From NCBI GenBank assembly GCA_030066785.1, contig JASJAZ010000061.1, positions 1 through 35,640 on the forward strand: a stretch of 35,640 nucleotides of DNA. The letters are read 5' to 3'. Below are positions 1-10,199 of this stretch, one piece after another; position 1 is the stretch's first letter, and each line of letters begins with the position of its first letter. This DNA comes from Desulfobacterales bacterium (GTDB lineage: Bacteria > Desulfobacterota > Desulfobacteria > Desulfobacterales > JASJAZ01). The translations under genes and the position numbers were made by a program. Under the pieces are notes generated by a model. That model ran no database searches and was not told the origin of the DNA. It worked only from the letters and a program-made list of their open reading frames with translations.

Positions 1-558
1 AAAATGGTTATTCCGTCTGGTCCACGCAACGCCCGGGCTCTGTTGGTTAGTGCGATCCGGGATCCCGATCCCGTCATCTTTTATGAACCCAAAGTCCTAT
101 ACCGTGCTTTTCGAGAAGAGGTACCCGAAAAAGAAGAGACCCTGCCGATCGGGAAATCCCAAATTATTCGCGAAGGATCAGATATTTCTCTAATTTGTTA
201 TGGTTCAATGGTGCATCCAACTCTGGAGGCCGCAGCCGTTTTAGAAGATAAAGATGGCGTGAACGCTGAAGTTATCGATTTACTAACCCTTGCGCCTTTG
301 GACGATTCTTTATTTACCGCGTCAGTACGAAAAACCGGCCGTGCGATCGTCATTCACGAGGCCCCCCGCAGTTTTGGACCCGGCGGAGAAATTATTTCGC
401 GCTTAATTGAAAAATCATTTTATTATCTGGAAGCCCCAATTACACGCGTGGCCGGATTTGATGTGATTATTCCATTGTTTAGCCGCGAGAAGAGTTATAT
501 TCCCGACGCAAACCGGATTGTACGCGAAGCTCGCAAAGTATTAGCTGTAAAAAGCTAG
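1..558 (+). CDS. pdhB: Pyruvate/2-oxoacid dehydrogenase E1 component, beta subunit (C-terminal part, 5' truncated by window)
   Basis: Frame is open to the window edge (aaa atg gtt). Protein has E1-beta-like transketolase C-terminal features (ALLVSAIRDPDPVIFYEPKVLYR, HEAPRSFGPGGEI) and is followed by E2 and E3. Confidence 0.9.
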   Translation, partial: KMVIPSGPRNARALLVSAIRDPDPVIFYEPKVLYRAFREEVPEKEETLPIGKSQIIREGSDISLICYGSMVHPTLEAAAVLEDKDGVNAEVIDLLTLAPLDDSLFTASVRKTGRAIVIHEAPRSFGPGGEIISRLIEKSFYYLEAPITRVAGFDVIIPLFSREKSYIPDANRIVREARKVLAVKS

Positions 559-663
559 TCTGACAAGATTTGATGAAATTGCGTCGAACATTAGTCTGCC
601 ATCATACGATGGCATCTATTTTGCCAACATAACCAAACACATTTCCCAGACAAGGAGACCTCA

Positions 664-1950
664 ATGGCCCGCGCATTTAAGCTGCCCGACTTGGGCGAGG
701 GCATTCACGAAGGTGAAGTTCTTTCCGTTTTGGTGGCGATAGGCGATGACATCACCGAAGGCGATTTAATATTGGAAGTCGAAACCGATAAGGCCGCCGT
801 GGAAATACCGTCGCCTTACACCGGTAAAATCCTGGAGATTCTGGTGAAACCGGGAGATATCGTAAAAGTCGGCGATGCGTTGATGACGTTTTCCAATGGT
901 GACGAGGCCGAGGTCATACCGGCTGAGATATCGGTGCCATCGGCCAACGCGCTGCAAACTGAACCAAAAGAAGATATCACCAAGCCAATTGCTGATCAAG
1001 GGCCGGTTCCAGCGTCCCCAGCCACGCGCAGACTGGCACGGGAACTAGATGTGGACCTGCGGAAAATAGAGCCCAGCGGGTCTGGCGGACGAGTAACCGC
1101 CGAAGATGTCCGCCGCTTTGCGGCTCAAGCGGTGGGACCCGCCCCCCTTAATACAGAAAGCATTTTACCATCTGCACCACCAGTTGCGCCCGTAACCATG
1201 GACGCAAATCTGCCGAATTTTTCCAAATGGGGAACAACCGAACGGGTACCCTTTCGTTCCATCCGCCGTGCCATTGGCAAACAGATGAGTTTGGCGTGGT
1301 CACAAATTCCCCATGTCACCAGTCAGGGATCAGTGGATATTACGCGCTTGGAAGAATTTCGTCGCCGCCACATAAATGATATTGAAGCAAAGGGTGGCAA
1401 GTTGACATTGAGTGTATTTGCTCTCAAAGCTGCGGCCACAGCGCTGCGCGCATATCCAAACTTCAATGCTTCATTGGATTTGGAAAATGAAGAAATCATT
1501 ATCAAGCATTATTATCACATCGGCGTAGCAGTCGATACTGCCGAAGGATTAATTGTTCCGGTCATTCGGGATGTAGACCGTAAAAGTATTACCGAATTGG
1601 CGATCGAGCTAAACGAACTGGTACAACGCACCCGCGCGCGCAAGGCTTCCTTGGATGATATGCAAGGCGGCACGTTTACCATCACCAACATCGGTCCTAT
1701 GGGAACCGGCTATTTCGCTCCAATTATCAATTATCCCCAAGTTGCCATTATGGGATTGGGGGCTGCCAAGATGCAACCAGTCGTGATTGAAAATGAAACA
1801 GATGGTTATGAGATTGTACCTCGATTGATTCTACCAGTGGTTTTGACCATCGACCACCGGGTTTTAGACGGAGCGGATGCGTCGCGATTCATGCAGGTTG
1901 TGATCGATTCTTTGCAAGACCCGGATGAGCTGTTGATGACAATGGTATAA
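664..1950 (+). CDS. pdhC: Dihydrolipoamide acyltransferase (E2), single lipoyl domain
   Basis: Lipoyl motif EVETDKAAVEIPSPYTG, E3-binding domain (ASPATRRLARELDVDL...GSGGRVTAEDV), catalytic DHRVLDGADASRF. RBS caaggagacc upstream. Confidence 0.95.
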   Translation: MARAFKLPDLGEGIHEGEVLSVLVAIGDDITEGDLILEVETDKAAVEIPSPYTGKILEILVKPGDIVKVGDALMTFSNGDEAEVIPAEISVPSANALQTEPKEDITKPIADQGPVPASPATRRLARELDVDLRKIEPSGSGGRVTAEDVRRFAAQAVGPAPLNTESILPSAPPVAPVTMDANLPNFSKWGTTERVPFRSIRRAIGKQMSLAWSQIPHVTSQGSVDITRLEEFRRRHINDIEAKGGKLTLSVFALKAAATALRAYPNFNASLDLENEEIIIKHYYHIGVAVDTAEGLIVPVIRDVDRKSITELAIELNELVQRTRARKASLDDMQGGTFTITNIGPMGTGYFAPIINYPQVAIMGLGAAKMQPVVIENETDGYEIVPRLILPVVLTIDHRVLDGADASRFMQVVIDSLQDPDELLMTMV

Positions 1951-1986
1951 TCAGACGATCGAGTTTTAAAGGAGTATCGTTGCGCC

Positions 1987-3408
1987 ATGGTAATGGGCGA
2001 GTTGGTTCAAAAAACGGACGTTTTGGTTATCGGGGGCGGACCCGGCGGGTATGCGGCTGCGTTTCGTGCCGCCGATTTGGGCTTAGATGTCACGCTGGTT
2101 GAGTTGAATGCGCGACCGGGCGGCGTATGTTTATTTCGCGGCTGTATTCCCTCAAAAACATACCTTTATCTTTCCGAATTGCTGTATGACGCTCAACGGG
2201 CGGCAAAAATGGGCATCGCCTTTAGCCCGCCTACCATCGATATCAACGGAATGCGTGCATGGAAGGCTAAAGTTGTGGATCGTCTGGCCACCGGTCTTGT
2301 AAATTTAAGCGAAAAACGCGGCATCCAATTATTGCAAGGACGTGCAGCATTTGAAAATCCTCGCCAGGTCCGGCTTTTCGAAAATGAAATTAGCCATATA
2401 AAATTTCACTCCGCCATCATCGCCACCGGTTCGCATCCCATATCCTTGCCCGGTGTGAAGATCAAAAAAGAAGGCCGCATCATGAGCTCAACGGAAGCCC
2501 TCGAATTGGCTGATATCCCCAAATCCCTGCTGGTTATCGGCGGGGGCTATGTGGGCTTGGAGCTGGGAAGCGTATATGCCTCACTGGGCAGCCAAGTAAC
2601 CCTGATTGAAAAGGGTGATCGATTGTTGCCCGGGGTTGATGATGATTTACTCCGGCCCTTAAATCACCGCCTTAAAAAACTATTCACGGCGATACGCCTC
2701 CAAACCGGCGTGACGGCACTCACTGAAACCGAAGAGCTCGTGCGGGCGACATTGGAAAGCGCATCAGGAACTCAACAAGAAACATTTGACCGCGCCTTAA
2801 TTGCCATCGGTCGCAAACCCAACACACAGGGGCTTGGATTGGAAAACACATCCATCGAATTGGACCCACAGGGCTTTATCGTTGTGGACGAACAACAACG
2901 CACCGCGGAAAAATACATCTTTGCTGTGGGAGATGTGGCCGGCGGTCTTTTATTGGCGCACAAGGCTTCGCGGGAAGGCAAAATCGCAGCAGAGGTCATC
3001 GCTGGTCAGCCATCAGCGTTTGATGCGCGGGCCATCCCGGCCGTGGTGTATACTGATCCGCAAATCGCCTGGTGCGGTCTCACAGAAACCGAGGCTCAAG
3101 TACAAAATCGGTCGGTTCGCATCGAACGTTTTCCCTGGCAGGCTTCCGGCCGGGCAGCTACAATGGGTGCTACCGATGGGCTTACTAAAATAATTGTTGA
3201 TGCAGCAACCGAAAGGATCTTAGGTATCGGTATTACCGGTCGCCATGTGGAGGGACTCATTGCCGAAGGTGTGTTGGCCATCGAAATGGGTGCCGTGGCT
3301 GAAGATATGGCCCTGAGCATTCACCCGCATCCAACCCTATCAGAGACTGAAAGCGAAGCTGCTGAAATCTTTCTCGGAAGCGCGACGCATATCCTCGCCA
3401 AAAAATGA
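1987..3408 (+). CDS. lpdA: Dihydrolipoyl dehydrogenase (E3)
   Basis: GGGPGGYAAAFRAADLG FAD motif, redox CLFRGCIPSK variant, NAD-binding GGGYVGLELG, C-terminal HPHPTLSE. Confidence 0.95.
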   Translation: MVMGELVQKTDVLVIGGGPGGYAAAFRAADLGLDVTLVELNARPGGVCLFRGCIPSKTYLYLSELLYDAQRAAKMGIAFSPPTIDINGMRAWKAKVVDRLATGLVNLSEKRGIQLLQGRAAFENPRQVRLFENEISHIKFHSAIIATGSHPISLPGVKIKKEGRIMSSTEALELADIPKSLLVIGGGYVGLELGSVYASLGSQVTLIEKGDRLLPGVDDDLLRPLNHRLKKLFTAIRLQTGVTALTETEELVRATLESASGTQQETFDRALIAIGRKPNTQGLGLENTSIELDPQGFIVVDEQQRTAEKYIFAVGDVAGGLLLAHKASREGKIAAEVIAGQPSAFDARAIPAVVYTDPQIAWCGLTETEAQVQNRSVRIERFPWQASGRAATMGATDGLTKIIVDAATERILGIGITGRHVEGLIAEGVLAIEMGAVAEDMALSIHPHPTLSETESEAAEIFLGSATHILAKK

Positions 3409-3462
3409 ACCATCGATATCAGATTCATATCTTCGGCTTCATACGCCTTGCCGGCTACTTGA

Positions 3463-5109
3463 TCAAAACGCTTCGCGTTTAGACGTTATGACACCTTTAA
3501 TTCCCGTGAAACGCAATTCATGAATAAAGCGCCGGGCCAGATGATGCACGCTTGTATGTTCATAAATTTCGCCATTGGAACCAACGCCCCGAATCCGGCC
3601 ATCGTACAAAAACCATTGTAGCAACATTCGACCGATTTCAATTTTGTCTTTTGGAAGATCCATAAACTTTGCTTTGCAGATTGCCGGCACAGGGATAGCT
3701 ATGTTTTCATCCACCAGTCGTTTCATAAAGTTAAGTATCCGGGTAAGTCGCAAGAGGGTAATCGCTTCGTATCGATTGGTATCGGCATCTAAGGGTAAGG
3801 CGCTTGATCGCAGCAAAGCATAGTGATTGGGCAAGTTGCCAGCGTGGCGACAATGCTTGAAATCGCAACTGCCTGGTGCTGGGTAAAAGATGGATAAGCC
3901 CGCCAAAACACGCCTTTGGGCCAGGTAAATCAGATCGCCCAGACTATCTTCGGCCCGCTGTCCAGGGGCAGCGGCAATCACATATCCAACGGCATTCATA
4001 TGATAGGTCGCCGCGGTCTTCAACACCGCATCAAATAAATCTTTAACATCCGGCCGCTTAAAACGGGCCTGCTGCGATGCATCGATCGTTCCCAGTGAAA
4101 GATTGAGACTGCGAAAACCGGCCGCTTGCATTGCATGGATAACAGCCGCATTCAATGATGGTGGAAAAAGCCCGTTCATGGCCCGCAATTCAATATTAAA
4201 TTCCGCAAACCTGGTCTTAATGGCGGTCAGCAATTCTAAAAACCAATCTGAATCTAGGCTGAGATTTTCATCTTCAAAATCAATGAAACGGACCCCATCG
4301 TTTAGAACCGCTGATTCAATTTCGGCGATTACATTCTGTACTGACCGGCGCCGGTAGGAAATCACCGATTCTCGCCCCAGGCTGCAGTAACTGCACTGCA
4401 TGGGGCATCCGCGGCTAGCAACAATCACGGCACTGGGATGGCCGTTGCGGCGGTAATATGATTTCTTTACCAAATCTGAACCCGGTAATGGTTGCGCATC
4501 CAGGTTCTTTACCAGGGCAGGTGCCGTTTTAAATAGCTTACCTCCGGGCTTGCGAATAACAATACCAGGTACTTGCTCTAAGGCATCGCCGTTGCGAATC
4601 GATTTGGCCAACTGGGGCAATGCTTCTTCGCCCTCTCCGCGAATAATGAAATCAATAGCAGGATGTTGCATGGCGGCTTCAGGCAAGGCTGTTGGATGAT
4701 GGCCCCCCAAAACAGTATAACTGTTTGGAAGCTGGGATTTTACTATTTCAGCAACCCGCAGCGCTTGATGTGCATATGCCGTAAAGAGTGACGATATGCC
4801 CACTAAAAATGCGTTGGATTCGCGCACAATCTTGCCCAGGTACTCAAAACTGTAACCAAAATGCTTGTATCGATGAAACAGTCCAAAGGGAGAAATATCT
4901 TCCCGGGCATAAAACGGTTTTAAATAATGCATTTCAGCCGGCAGCGGCAGGGGCCGGGATCGGGATGTTGCCAGCCCGTCAAATAAGATCACGCTAAAAC
5001 CGTTGTCTATCAATGCTGCCGCAATAGACGTCAAACCGTAGGGAATGGTCCGCTTGCGCGTGAGATAAAAATCTCTGATAGGGGGTTGAATGAGTAAAAT
5101 ATCGGCCAT
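3463..5109 (-). CDS. B12-binding-domain-type radical SAM protein, substrate unknown
   Basis: CPMQCSYCSLG (CxxxCxxC) cluster motif after a B12-binding-like N-terminal half (GGHHPTALPEAAM, IRGEGEEALPQL). ORF opens at 5127; the ATG at 5109 (MADILLIQPP) looks the likelier start. Confidence 0.85.
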   Translation of the reverse strand: MADILLIQPPIRDFYLTRKRTIPYGLTSIAAALIDNGFSVILFDGLATSRSRPLPLPAEMHYLKPFYAREDISPFGLFHRYKHFGYSFEYLGKIVRESNAFLVGISSLFTAYAHQALRVAEIVKSQLPNSYTVLGGHHPTALPEAAMQHPAIDFIIRGEGEEALPQLAKSIRNGDALEQVPGIVIRKPGGKLFKTAPALVKNLDAQPLPGSDLVKKSYYRRNGHPSAVIVASRGCPMQCSYCSLGRESVISYRRRSVQNVIAEIESAVLNDGVRFIDFEDENLSLDSDWFLELLTAIKTRFAEFNIELRAMNGLFPPSLNAAVIHAMQAAGFRSLNLSLGTIDASQQARFKRPDVKDLFDAVLKTAATYHMNAVGYVIAAAPGQRAEDSLGDLIYLAQRRVLAGLSIFYPAPGSCDFKHCRHAGNLPNHYALLRSSALPLDADTNRYEAITLLRLTRILNFMKRLVDENIAIPVPAICKAKFMDLPKDKIEIGRMLLQWFLYDGRIRGVGSNGEIYEHTSVHHLARRFIHELRFTGIKGVITSKREAF

Positions 5110-5250
5110 GCAAAGCCCTACCGGCAATCTACAGCAGAATACGGAAAAGAAATTATCAAATTAATACCATCTTAAATTCGGCTCAGACCTTGTTTTGATG
5201 CTTGTTCAAGAAAGGTTTCAAGGGGCACCGTGTCCATCGCAATACCGGTT

Positions 5251-6660
5251 TTAGGTTTGTTTGCCATTTTGAATGAAGGCTAAGGCCTGCCTGAGTCTTT
5301 GCAGCACGCGCTTTTTTCCGAGTACATCTATGATTTCAAAGATACCGGGGCTGACCGTGGTGCCGGTTAGCGCCACGCGAACGGGTTGGGCGATTTTGCC
5401 CAGTTTGAGGCCGGTTTGCATCATTACATTTTTAAAGGCATTTTCCAAATGTTTCTCATCAAAAACATCCAATTTTTCCAACTCATCGGCCAACATCGCC
5501 AGCGGCGCGTTGGTGGCTTCTTTTAAAAACTTCTTCGCGGCTTTAGTTTCATATTGGATGGTTTCCGCAAAATAAAACTGGGCGCCTTCGGCCATCTCGA
5601 TGAGTGTTTTGCTGCGGGAACTCAGCGTGGGAATTATTTTTTCGAGATCGGGGCCTTTTTCAATATCGCTCTCTTGTGCTTTTAGAAAAGGCATGAGATG
5701 TGGTATTAGTTTGCTTGGAGATGCCGCCTTGATGTGATCGGCATTGAAGGCCAGCATTTTTTCGGTATCAAATATTCCGGGAGAACGTCCGATATTTTCA
5801 AGGTTGAATTTAGCAATCAGCTCATCCGGCGTAAAAAACTCCTGATCACCATAGGACCAACCCAAACGCACCAAGTAGTTGTTTACCGCCTCTGGCAAGA
5901 ACCCCATGTCGCGATAGGCTGTTACCGACATGGCACCATGCCGTTTGCTCAAACGACTGCGGTCTTGACCCAGCACCATGGGCACGTGGGCAAAATCCGG
6001 GAGCTCACAATTCAACGCCAGAAATAACAGAATCTGTTTGGGGGTGTTATTGACGTGATCGTCACCGCGGATTACCGTATTAATTTCCATGGTAATATCA
6101 TCCACTACAACAGCGAAATTATAGGTGGGCATTCCATCACTGCGGCAAATAATAAAATCATCCAGCTCGCTGTTTTGAAACACGATGTTGCCTTTAACAA
6201 GATCGGGCATCACCGTAGTGCCGGTCAGCGGCGATTTAAATCGAATAACAGCACCCTCTTTTTGCTCGAGTCCTTTTTTCCGACAGGTACCATCATATTT
6301 TGGCTTGCCACCGGTGGCCGTCGCTTTTTGGCGCATAGCTTCAATGGCTTCAGGTGAGCAGGTACAATAATAAGCACGACCCGTATCAATTAATTTTTGA
6401 AGGTACTCTGCATAAATTGCCAGCCGCTTAGATTGAAAAAACGGCCCTTCATCCCAATCGATTCCCAACCATTCCAGTGCTTCAAATATTGCATCAATCG
6501 ATGCCTGGGTCGATCGTTGCGTATCGGTATCTTCAATGCGCACAACAAATTTGCCTTGCATATGGCGGGCATACAGCCAGTTAAAAAGTGCTGTGCGGGC
6601 GCCGCCAACATGAAGATAGCCGGAAGGGCTTGGTGGGAACCGAGTGATAACCGATTTCAT
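5251..6660 (-). CDS. gltX: Glutamyl-tRNA synthetase
   Basis: FPPSPSGYLHVGGARTALFNWLYAR (HIGH-type motif) and RSRLSKRHG (KMSKS-type) class I aaRS signatures. Confidence 0.96.
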   Translation of the reverse strand: MKSVITRFPPSPSGYLHVGGARTALFNWLYARHMQGKFVVRIEDTDTQRSTQASIDAIFEALEWLGIDWDEGPFFQSKRLAIYAEYLQKLIDTGRAYYCTCSPEAIEAMRQKATATGGKPKYDGTCRKKGLEQKEGAVIRFKSPLTGTTVMPDLVKGNIVFQNSELDDFIICRSDGMPTYNFAVVVDDITMEINTVIRGDDHVNNTPKQILLFLALNCELPDFAHVPMVLGQDRSRLSKRHGAMSVTAYRDMGFLPEAVNNYLVRLGWSYGDQEFFTPDELIAKFNLENIGRSPGIFDTEKMLAFNADHIKAASPSKLIPHLMPFLKAQESDIEKGPDLEKIIPTLSSRSKTLIEMAEGAQFYFAETIQYETKAAKKFLKEATNAPLAMLADELEKLDVFDEKHLENAFKNVMMQTGLKLGKIAQPVRVALTGTTVSPGIFEIIDVLGKKRVLQRLRQALAFIQNGKQT

Positions 6661-6834
6661 ATGTAAATTCCTTTCATTGGTGTCATCATATTAATCAACG
6701 AAGTGCACCCACCGCCAACAAGGCTAATTTGATCGCAGGGCAAGCATATTGGCCTTAAATCAAGATTATGTCGGAATTTAGTTGACAATTACTTACTCTA
6801 GTAAATAAAAATAAGGAATAAGTAAAATTATTCG

Positions 6835-6851
6835 GGCCAATTTAATTGGCC
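6835..6851. repeat. 17-nt palindrome GGCCAATT-T-AATTGGCC
   Basis: Perfect 8-bp arms with a 1-nt centre, in the gltX-rpmF intergenic region. Confidence 0.8.
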
Positions 6852-6931
6852 TGCCATTATCGATGGTGTTGCAGCTTGATTGCTAAAGCAATACCCCAAA
6901 TCATGGCGACCTCGGCTTGCACTCCTAAATC

Positions 6932-6958
6932 ACTATTTTAATTGTATTTTAAAATAGT
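6932..6958. repeat. Inverted repeat ACTATTTTAA-(7)-TTAAAATAGT
   Basis: Perfect 10-bp arms, loop TTGTATT. Confidence 0.8.
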
Positions 6959-7046
6959 TGCTCGGCTTAGCCGGCGAATTTAGCTTTCCGGCGTGTGCGC
7001 ATCTGGGAAAAAGCAAATTTCGGGGCAAAAAACAACCCTAAAGCTA

Positions 7047-7075
7047 TTGACAATTGATATTAATTCAATTACTAG
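7047..7075 (+). promoter_or_regulatory. Putative promoter upstream of rpmF with overlapping dyad
   Basis: TTGACA at 7047-7052, weak -10 TACTAG at 7070-7075 (17-bp spacer). AATTGA-(7)-TCAATT dyad in the spacer. Confidence 0.35.
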
Positions 7076-7144
7076 AGGTGCGCACTTGATTTTAGATTAG
7101 TGTATAAATATATAGAATTATATCAAATAGTTAGGAGATTGCTT

Positions 7145-7327
7145 ATGGCTGTACCAAAACGTAAAACATCTAAGTCAAAACGTGACAAGCGTCGCACCCA
7201 CAAAAAAATCGATGCCCCAAACCTGACAACTTGTCCGGATTGCGGCGAAGCCAAACTCCCTCATCACGCTTGCCCAGAATGCGGAAGTTACAAAGGTCGC
7301 TCAGTTATTTCAAGCGAAGAAGATTAA
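7145..7327 (+). CDS. rpmF: 50S ribosomal protein L32 (zinc-ribbon C+ form)
   Basis: [17 protein letters not shown]...[22 protein letters not shown]. Start moved to 7145, downstream of taggaga. Confidence 0.96.
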   Translation: MAVPKRKTSKSKRDKRRTHKKIDAPNLTTCPDCGEAKLPHHACPECGSYKGRSVISSEED

Positions 7328-7364
7328 TATCCCGTCGATTTAATCAAAAAAGGATTTAAAATCA

Positions 7365-9032
7365 ATGGTTTCATCGGATAATGCCAATGAGGGCACATTA
7401 AAAGGCCTGGACATCGAATCCAGAGAGATGGTCTTGGAAACCGTCCGGCAGCTTAAAAACAAGTTGCTGGCCAAAGAAAAGATTTTAGAATTTGACAGAA
7501 AAGAATTATTCCCTGAGGAAACGATCCGTGAAATGTTAGGACCGGAAATCGGCCTGCAGCTGCTGTTTATACCCGAAGAATATGGCGGAATGGGCGGCGG
7601 TGCGCGTGATTGCTGTGCGGTCGTGTGCGAATTATCAAAAATATGTTTGGGGATCTCAACTGCTTTTTTCGCCATCCAGCTCGGTGCAGACCCTCTGCTC
7701 GTCGGTGGTACTGAAGCGCAAAAACAAAAGTGGCTGGGAGCTATCGCTGAGGGCAATAGCCTGGTAGCCTATGCGGTAACTGAGCCAGGGGCAGGTAGCA
7801 ATCTGGCCGCATTGAAAACCAAAGCCAACCCGGTCACAAGCGATTCCGGCGATGTCACCGGCTATAAAGTTAATGGTACCAAACAGTTTATTTCCACAGG
7901 CGGTTATGCGGATTTTATCACGCTGTTGGCCAAAACACCGGAAGGCCCGACTTTTTTTGTCGTTGAAAAGGGCACAACTGGCTTCGACCAGCTCAAGGGT
8001 GAAGAAAAGCATGGAATTCGTGCTTCCAATACATCGCCCTTGTCGTTTACGGATGTATTTGTACCGATAGAAAACCTGATTGGTGGTGTCCCTGGAGTGG
8101 GGCTCAAACAAGCAAACAAAGTGTTTGGCTATACCCGCCTGATGGTCGCGGCCATGGCACTCGGTGCCGGCCAAGCGGCTCTCGAAATTGTTATTCCATA
8201 CGCCAAAGAAAGAATTCAATTTGGCTCGCCCTTGTCGGAAAAGCAAGGATACACCCATAAACTGGTGGTTCCCAACGCTGTCCGATTGGAAGCGGCTTCA
8301 GCCCACATGGATGAAATCGCAACACGGTTGGATTCAGTTGATGAAGATTTACAAGTAGAGGGATCCATTTCAAAATATTTCACCACTGAAATGGCCAATA
8401 AAACAGCTGACGATGCTATGCAGGCTTTGGGAGGATACGGCTACATCACCGAATTCGAAGTCGAGAAAATCAAACGTGATGTTAAAATCACGTGTATTTA
8501 CGAGGGTACCAGCGAAATACAACAAAATATCATCAGTACCTTTCGATGGAAAATCACCCGTAAATCAAAAGGACAATTTTATCAATCCATGGCCACTGAA
8601 ATGGACCAACTGGAAAGCGACATTCCCGGTGTCGGCTGCCGCTACTACAGTCTTGCGGCCAATGCGCTCAATGCCACCATCAATATGGTCCACGATAACC
8701 GCTTAACACGGCAGCAGTTTGTGATGTTCAAATTAGCCGATATGATGGCCTTCACGGAAGTTGGGATCAGCTTTGGCCGCAAGGCGGCCAAGCTTTTCGC
8801 AGCCAAAGATCCAACCGCAGAAAAAATTGGTTTGATGTCCAGACTATTTGCCAGTGATGTGGCCCAACTAGTTGCTGGCAATGCGCTTGCGATCATATCC
8901 GGATGTGGGCTGTTTGACGCCAATGCGGTATCTGAGTTTAAAACCACCATCGGTTATGAAGAACTGATTGTCGGTCAAGCCAACAGTATTGGAACCATGG
9001 ATAAAATTGCCGACATCCTTTTTGAGAGGTAA
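7365..9032 (+). CDS. Acyl-CoA dehydrogenase family protein, 555 aa
   Basis: AYAVTEPGAGSNLAALKT, catalytic-base motif CIYEGTSEIQ, ALGGYGYITEFEVEK. C-terminal extension beyond the core ACAD fold. Confidence 0.92.
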   Translation: MVSSDNANEGTLKGLDIESREMVLETVRQLKNKLLAKEKILEFDRKELFPEETIREMLGPEIGLQLLFIPEEYGGMGGGARDCCAVVCELSKICLGISTAFFAIQLGADPLLVGGTEAQKQKWLGAIAEGNSLVAYAVTEPGAGSNLAALKTKANPVTSDSGDVTGYKVNGTKQFISTGGYADFITLLAKTPEGPTFFVVEKGTTGFDQLKGEEKHGIRASNTSPLSFTDVFVPIENLIGGVPGVGLKQANKVFGYTRLMVAAMALGAGQAALEIVIPYAKERIQFGSPLSEKQGYTHKLVVPNAVRLEAASAHMDEIATRLDSVDEDLQVEGSISKYFTTEMANKTADDAMQALGGYGYITEFEVEKIKRDVKITCIYEGTSEIQQNIISTFRWKITRKSKGQFYQSMATEMDQLESDIPGVGCRYYSLAANALNATINMVHDNRLTRQQFVMFKLADMMAFTEVGISFGRKAAKLFAAKDPTAEKIGLMSRLFASDVAQLVAGNALAIISGCGLFDANAVSEFKTTIGYEELIVGQANSIGTMDKIADILFER

Positions 9033-9034
9033 TT

Positions 9035-9799
9035 ATGGCCGACCTAGCAAAACAAATCGTTGTCGTAACCGGGGCTTCCAGAGGCATCGGTCGTTCAATT
9101 TGTGTTGAACTGGCGGATGCTAACACCCAGATTTATTTCAATTATTTTTCACCAGTTGATCTGGATGCGGAAAAAGCGGCTGCCGATGAAACCGAACGAC
9201 TGGTATCAGAAGCCGGCGGCAAGGCTTTCGGATACAGTGTTAATGTGGCATCGGAAGAAGAATTGGCACAATTTTTCGACACTGTTATGGGTGCTGCTGG
9301 CCGGATTGATGTACTAATTAATAATGCGGGAATTACCAAAGATGGATTACTAGTACGGATGAAGGCCGCTGATTGGGACACGGTTATGGATATCAATCTT
9401 AAGGCAGTGTTTCGCTGTACTCAAATTGTTGCTAAAATTATGATGAAGCAACGCTATGGGCGCATCATTAATATGGCGTCGGTTGTCGGCGTCATCGGAA
9501 ATGCCGGCCAGGCGAATTATGTCGCATCTAAAGCCGGCGTTATCGGCCTTACTAAAACCGCCGCTAAGGAACTCGCGGCCCGAAATATCACCGTGAATGC
9601 CATTGCACCAGGATATATCGAAACCGATATGACCGCGGTCTTGCCCGAGAAAGCTAAAGAAGCCATGCTAAGCCAGGTTCCCTTAGGGCGCGGTGGTAAA
9701 CCCGAAGACGTGGCTGCTGCCGTTGCTTTTTTGGCTTCTGATAAAGCGGCCTATATTACCGGCCAAGTAATTCACGTAAGTGGTGGGATGTACATTTGA
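9035..9799 (+). CDS. fabG: 3-oxoacyl-[ACP] reductase (SDR family)
   Basis: [33 protein letters not shown] catalytic YxxxK. Followed by acpP and fabF. Confidence 0.94.
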   Translation: MADLAKQIVVVTGASRGIGRSICVELADANTQIYFNYFSPVDLDAEKAAADETERLVSEAGGKAFGYSVNVASEEELAQFFDTVMGAAGRIDVLINNAGITKDGLLVRMKAADWDTVMDINLKAVFRCTQIVAKIMMKQRYGRIINMASVVGVIGNAGQANYVASKAGVIGLTKTAAKELAARNITVNAIAPGYIETDMTAVLPEKAKEAMLSQVPLGRGGKPEDVAAAVAFLASDKAAYITGQVIHVSGGMYI

Positions 9800-9821
9800 C
9801 AAACGGAAAGGAGAAATATCA

Positions 9822-10052
9822 ATGTCAGTAGAAGATAAGGTTAAAAAGATTATTGCCGAGAAACTGAGCGTCGAAATGGAAGAAATTGTCCCCGAAGCGT
9901 CTTTTGTTGATGATCTAGGGGCGGATTCACTGGATTTGGTTGAACTGATTATGTCAATGGAAGAAGAGTTCGATATTGAAATTTCCGATGAAGAGGCGGA
10001 AAAATTGGTAACAGTCAAAGATGCCATGGATTATGTTGGCGCGCATTCATAA
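9822..10052 (+). CDS. acpP: Acyl carrier protein
   Basis: [30 protein letters not shown] (DSL phosphopantetheine site). RBS aaaggag. Start moved to 9822. Confidence 0.96.
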   Translation: MSVEDKVKKIIAEKLSVEMEEIVPEASFVDDLGADSLDLVELIMSMEEEFDIEISDEEAEKLVTVKDAMDYVGAHS

Positions 10053-10199
10053 AACAGCGCCCAGCGAAATATTCATACGGCTTTCCGCCTATGTAATGTA
10101 ATCGATGTATGGCGCGGTCAGGACGGCGCCGGACATATTGTTTCATATTAACAGCAGATCTTGCTGCTGCCGTCTTAGCAACTTAAACAGGAGGTATGC

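Noticed and set aside
766-999. Antisense and alternate-frame ORFs in the track (for example 766-999 -, 10424-10957 -, 16863-17363 -, 7656-8258 -)
   Set aside because: They lie fully inside strongly supported genes and lack recognisable domains; most likely chance open frames.
10196-10198. ATG immediately upstream of fabF
   Set aside because: It is out of frame with FabF; the TTG at 10200 with AGGAGG at 5-nt spacing explains the start.
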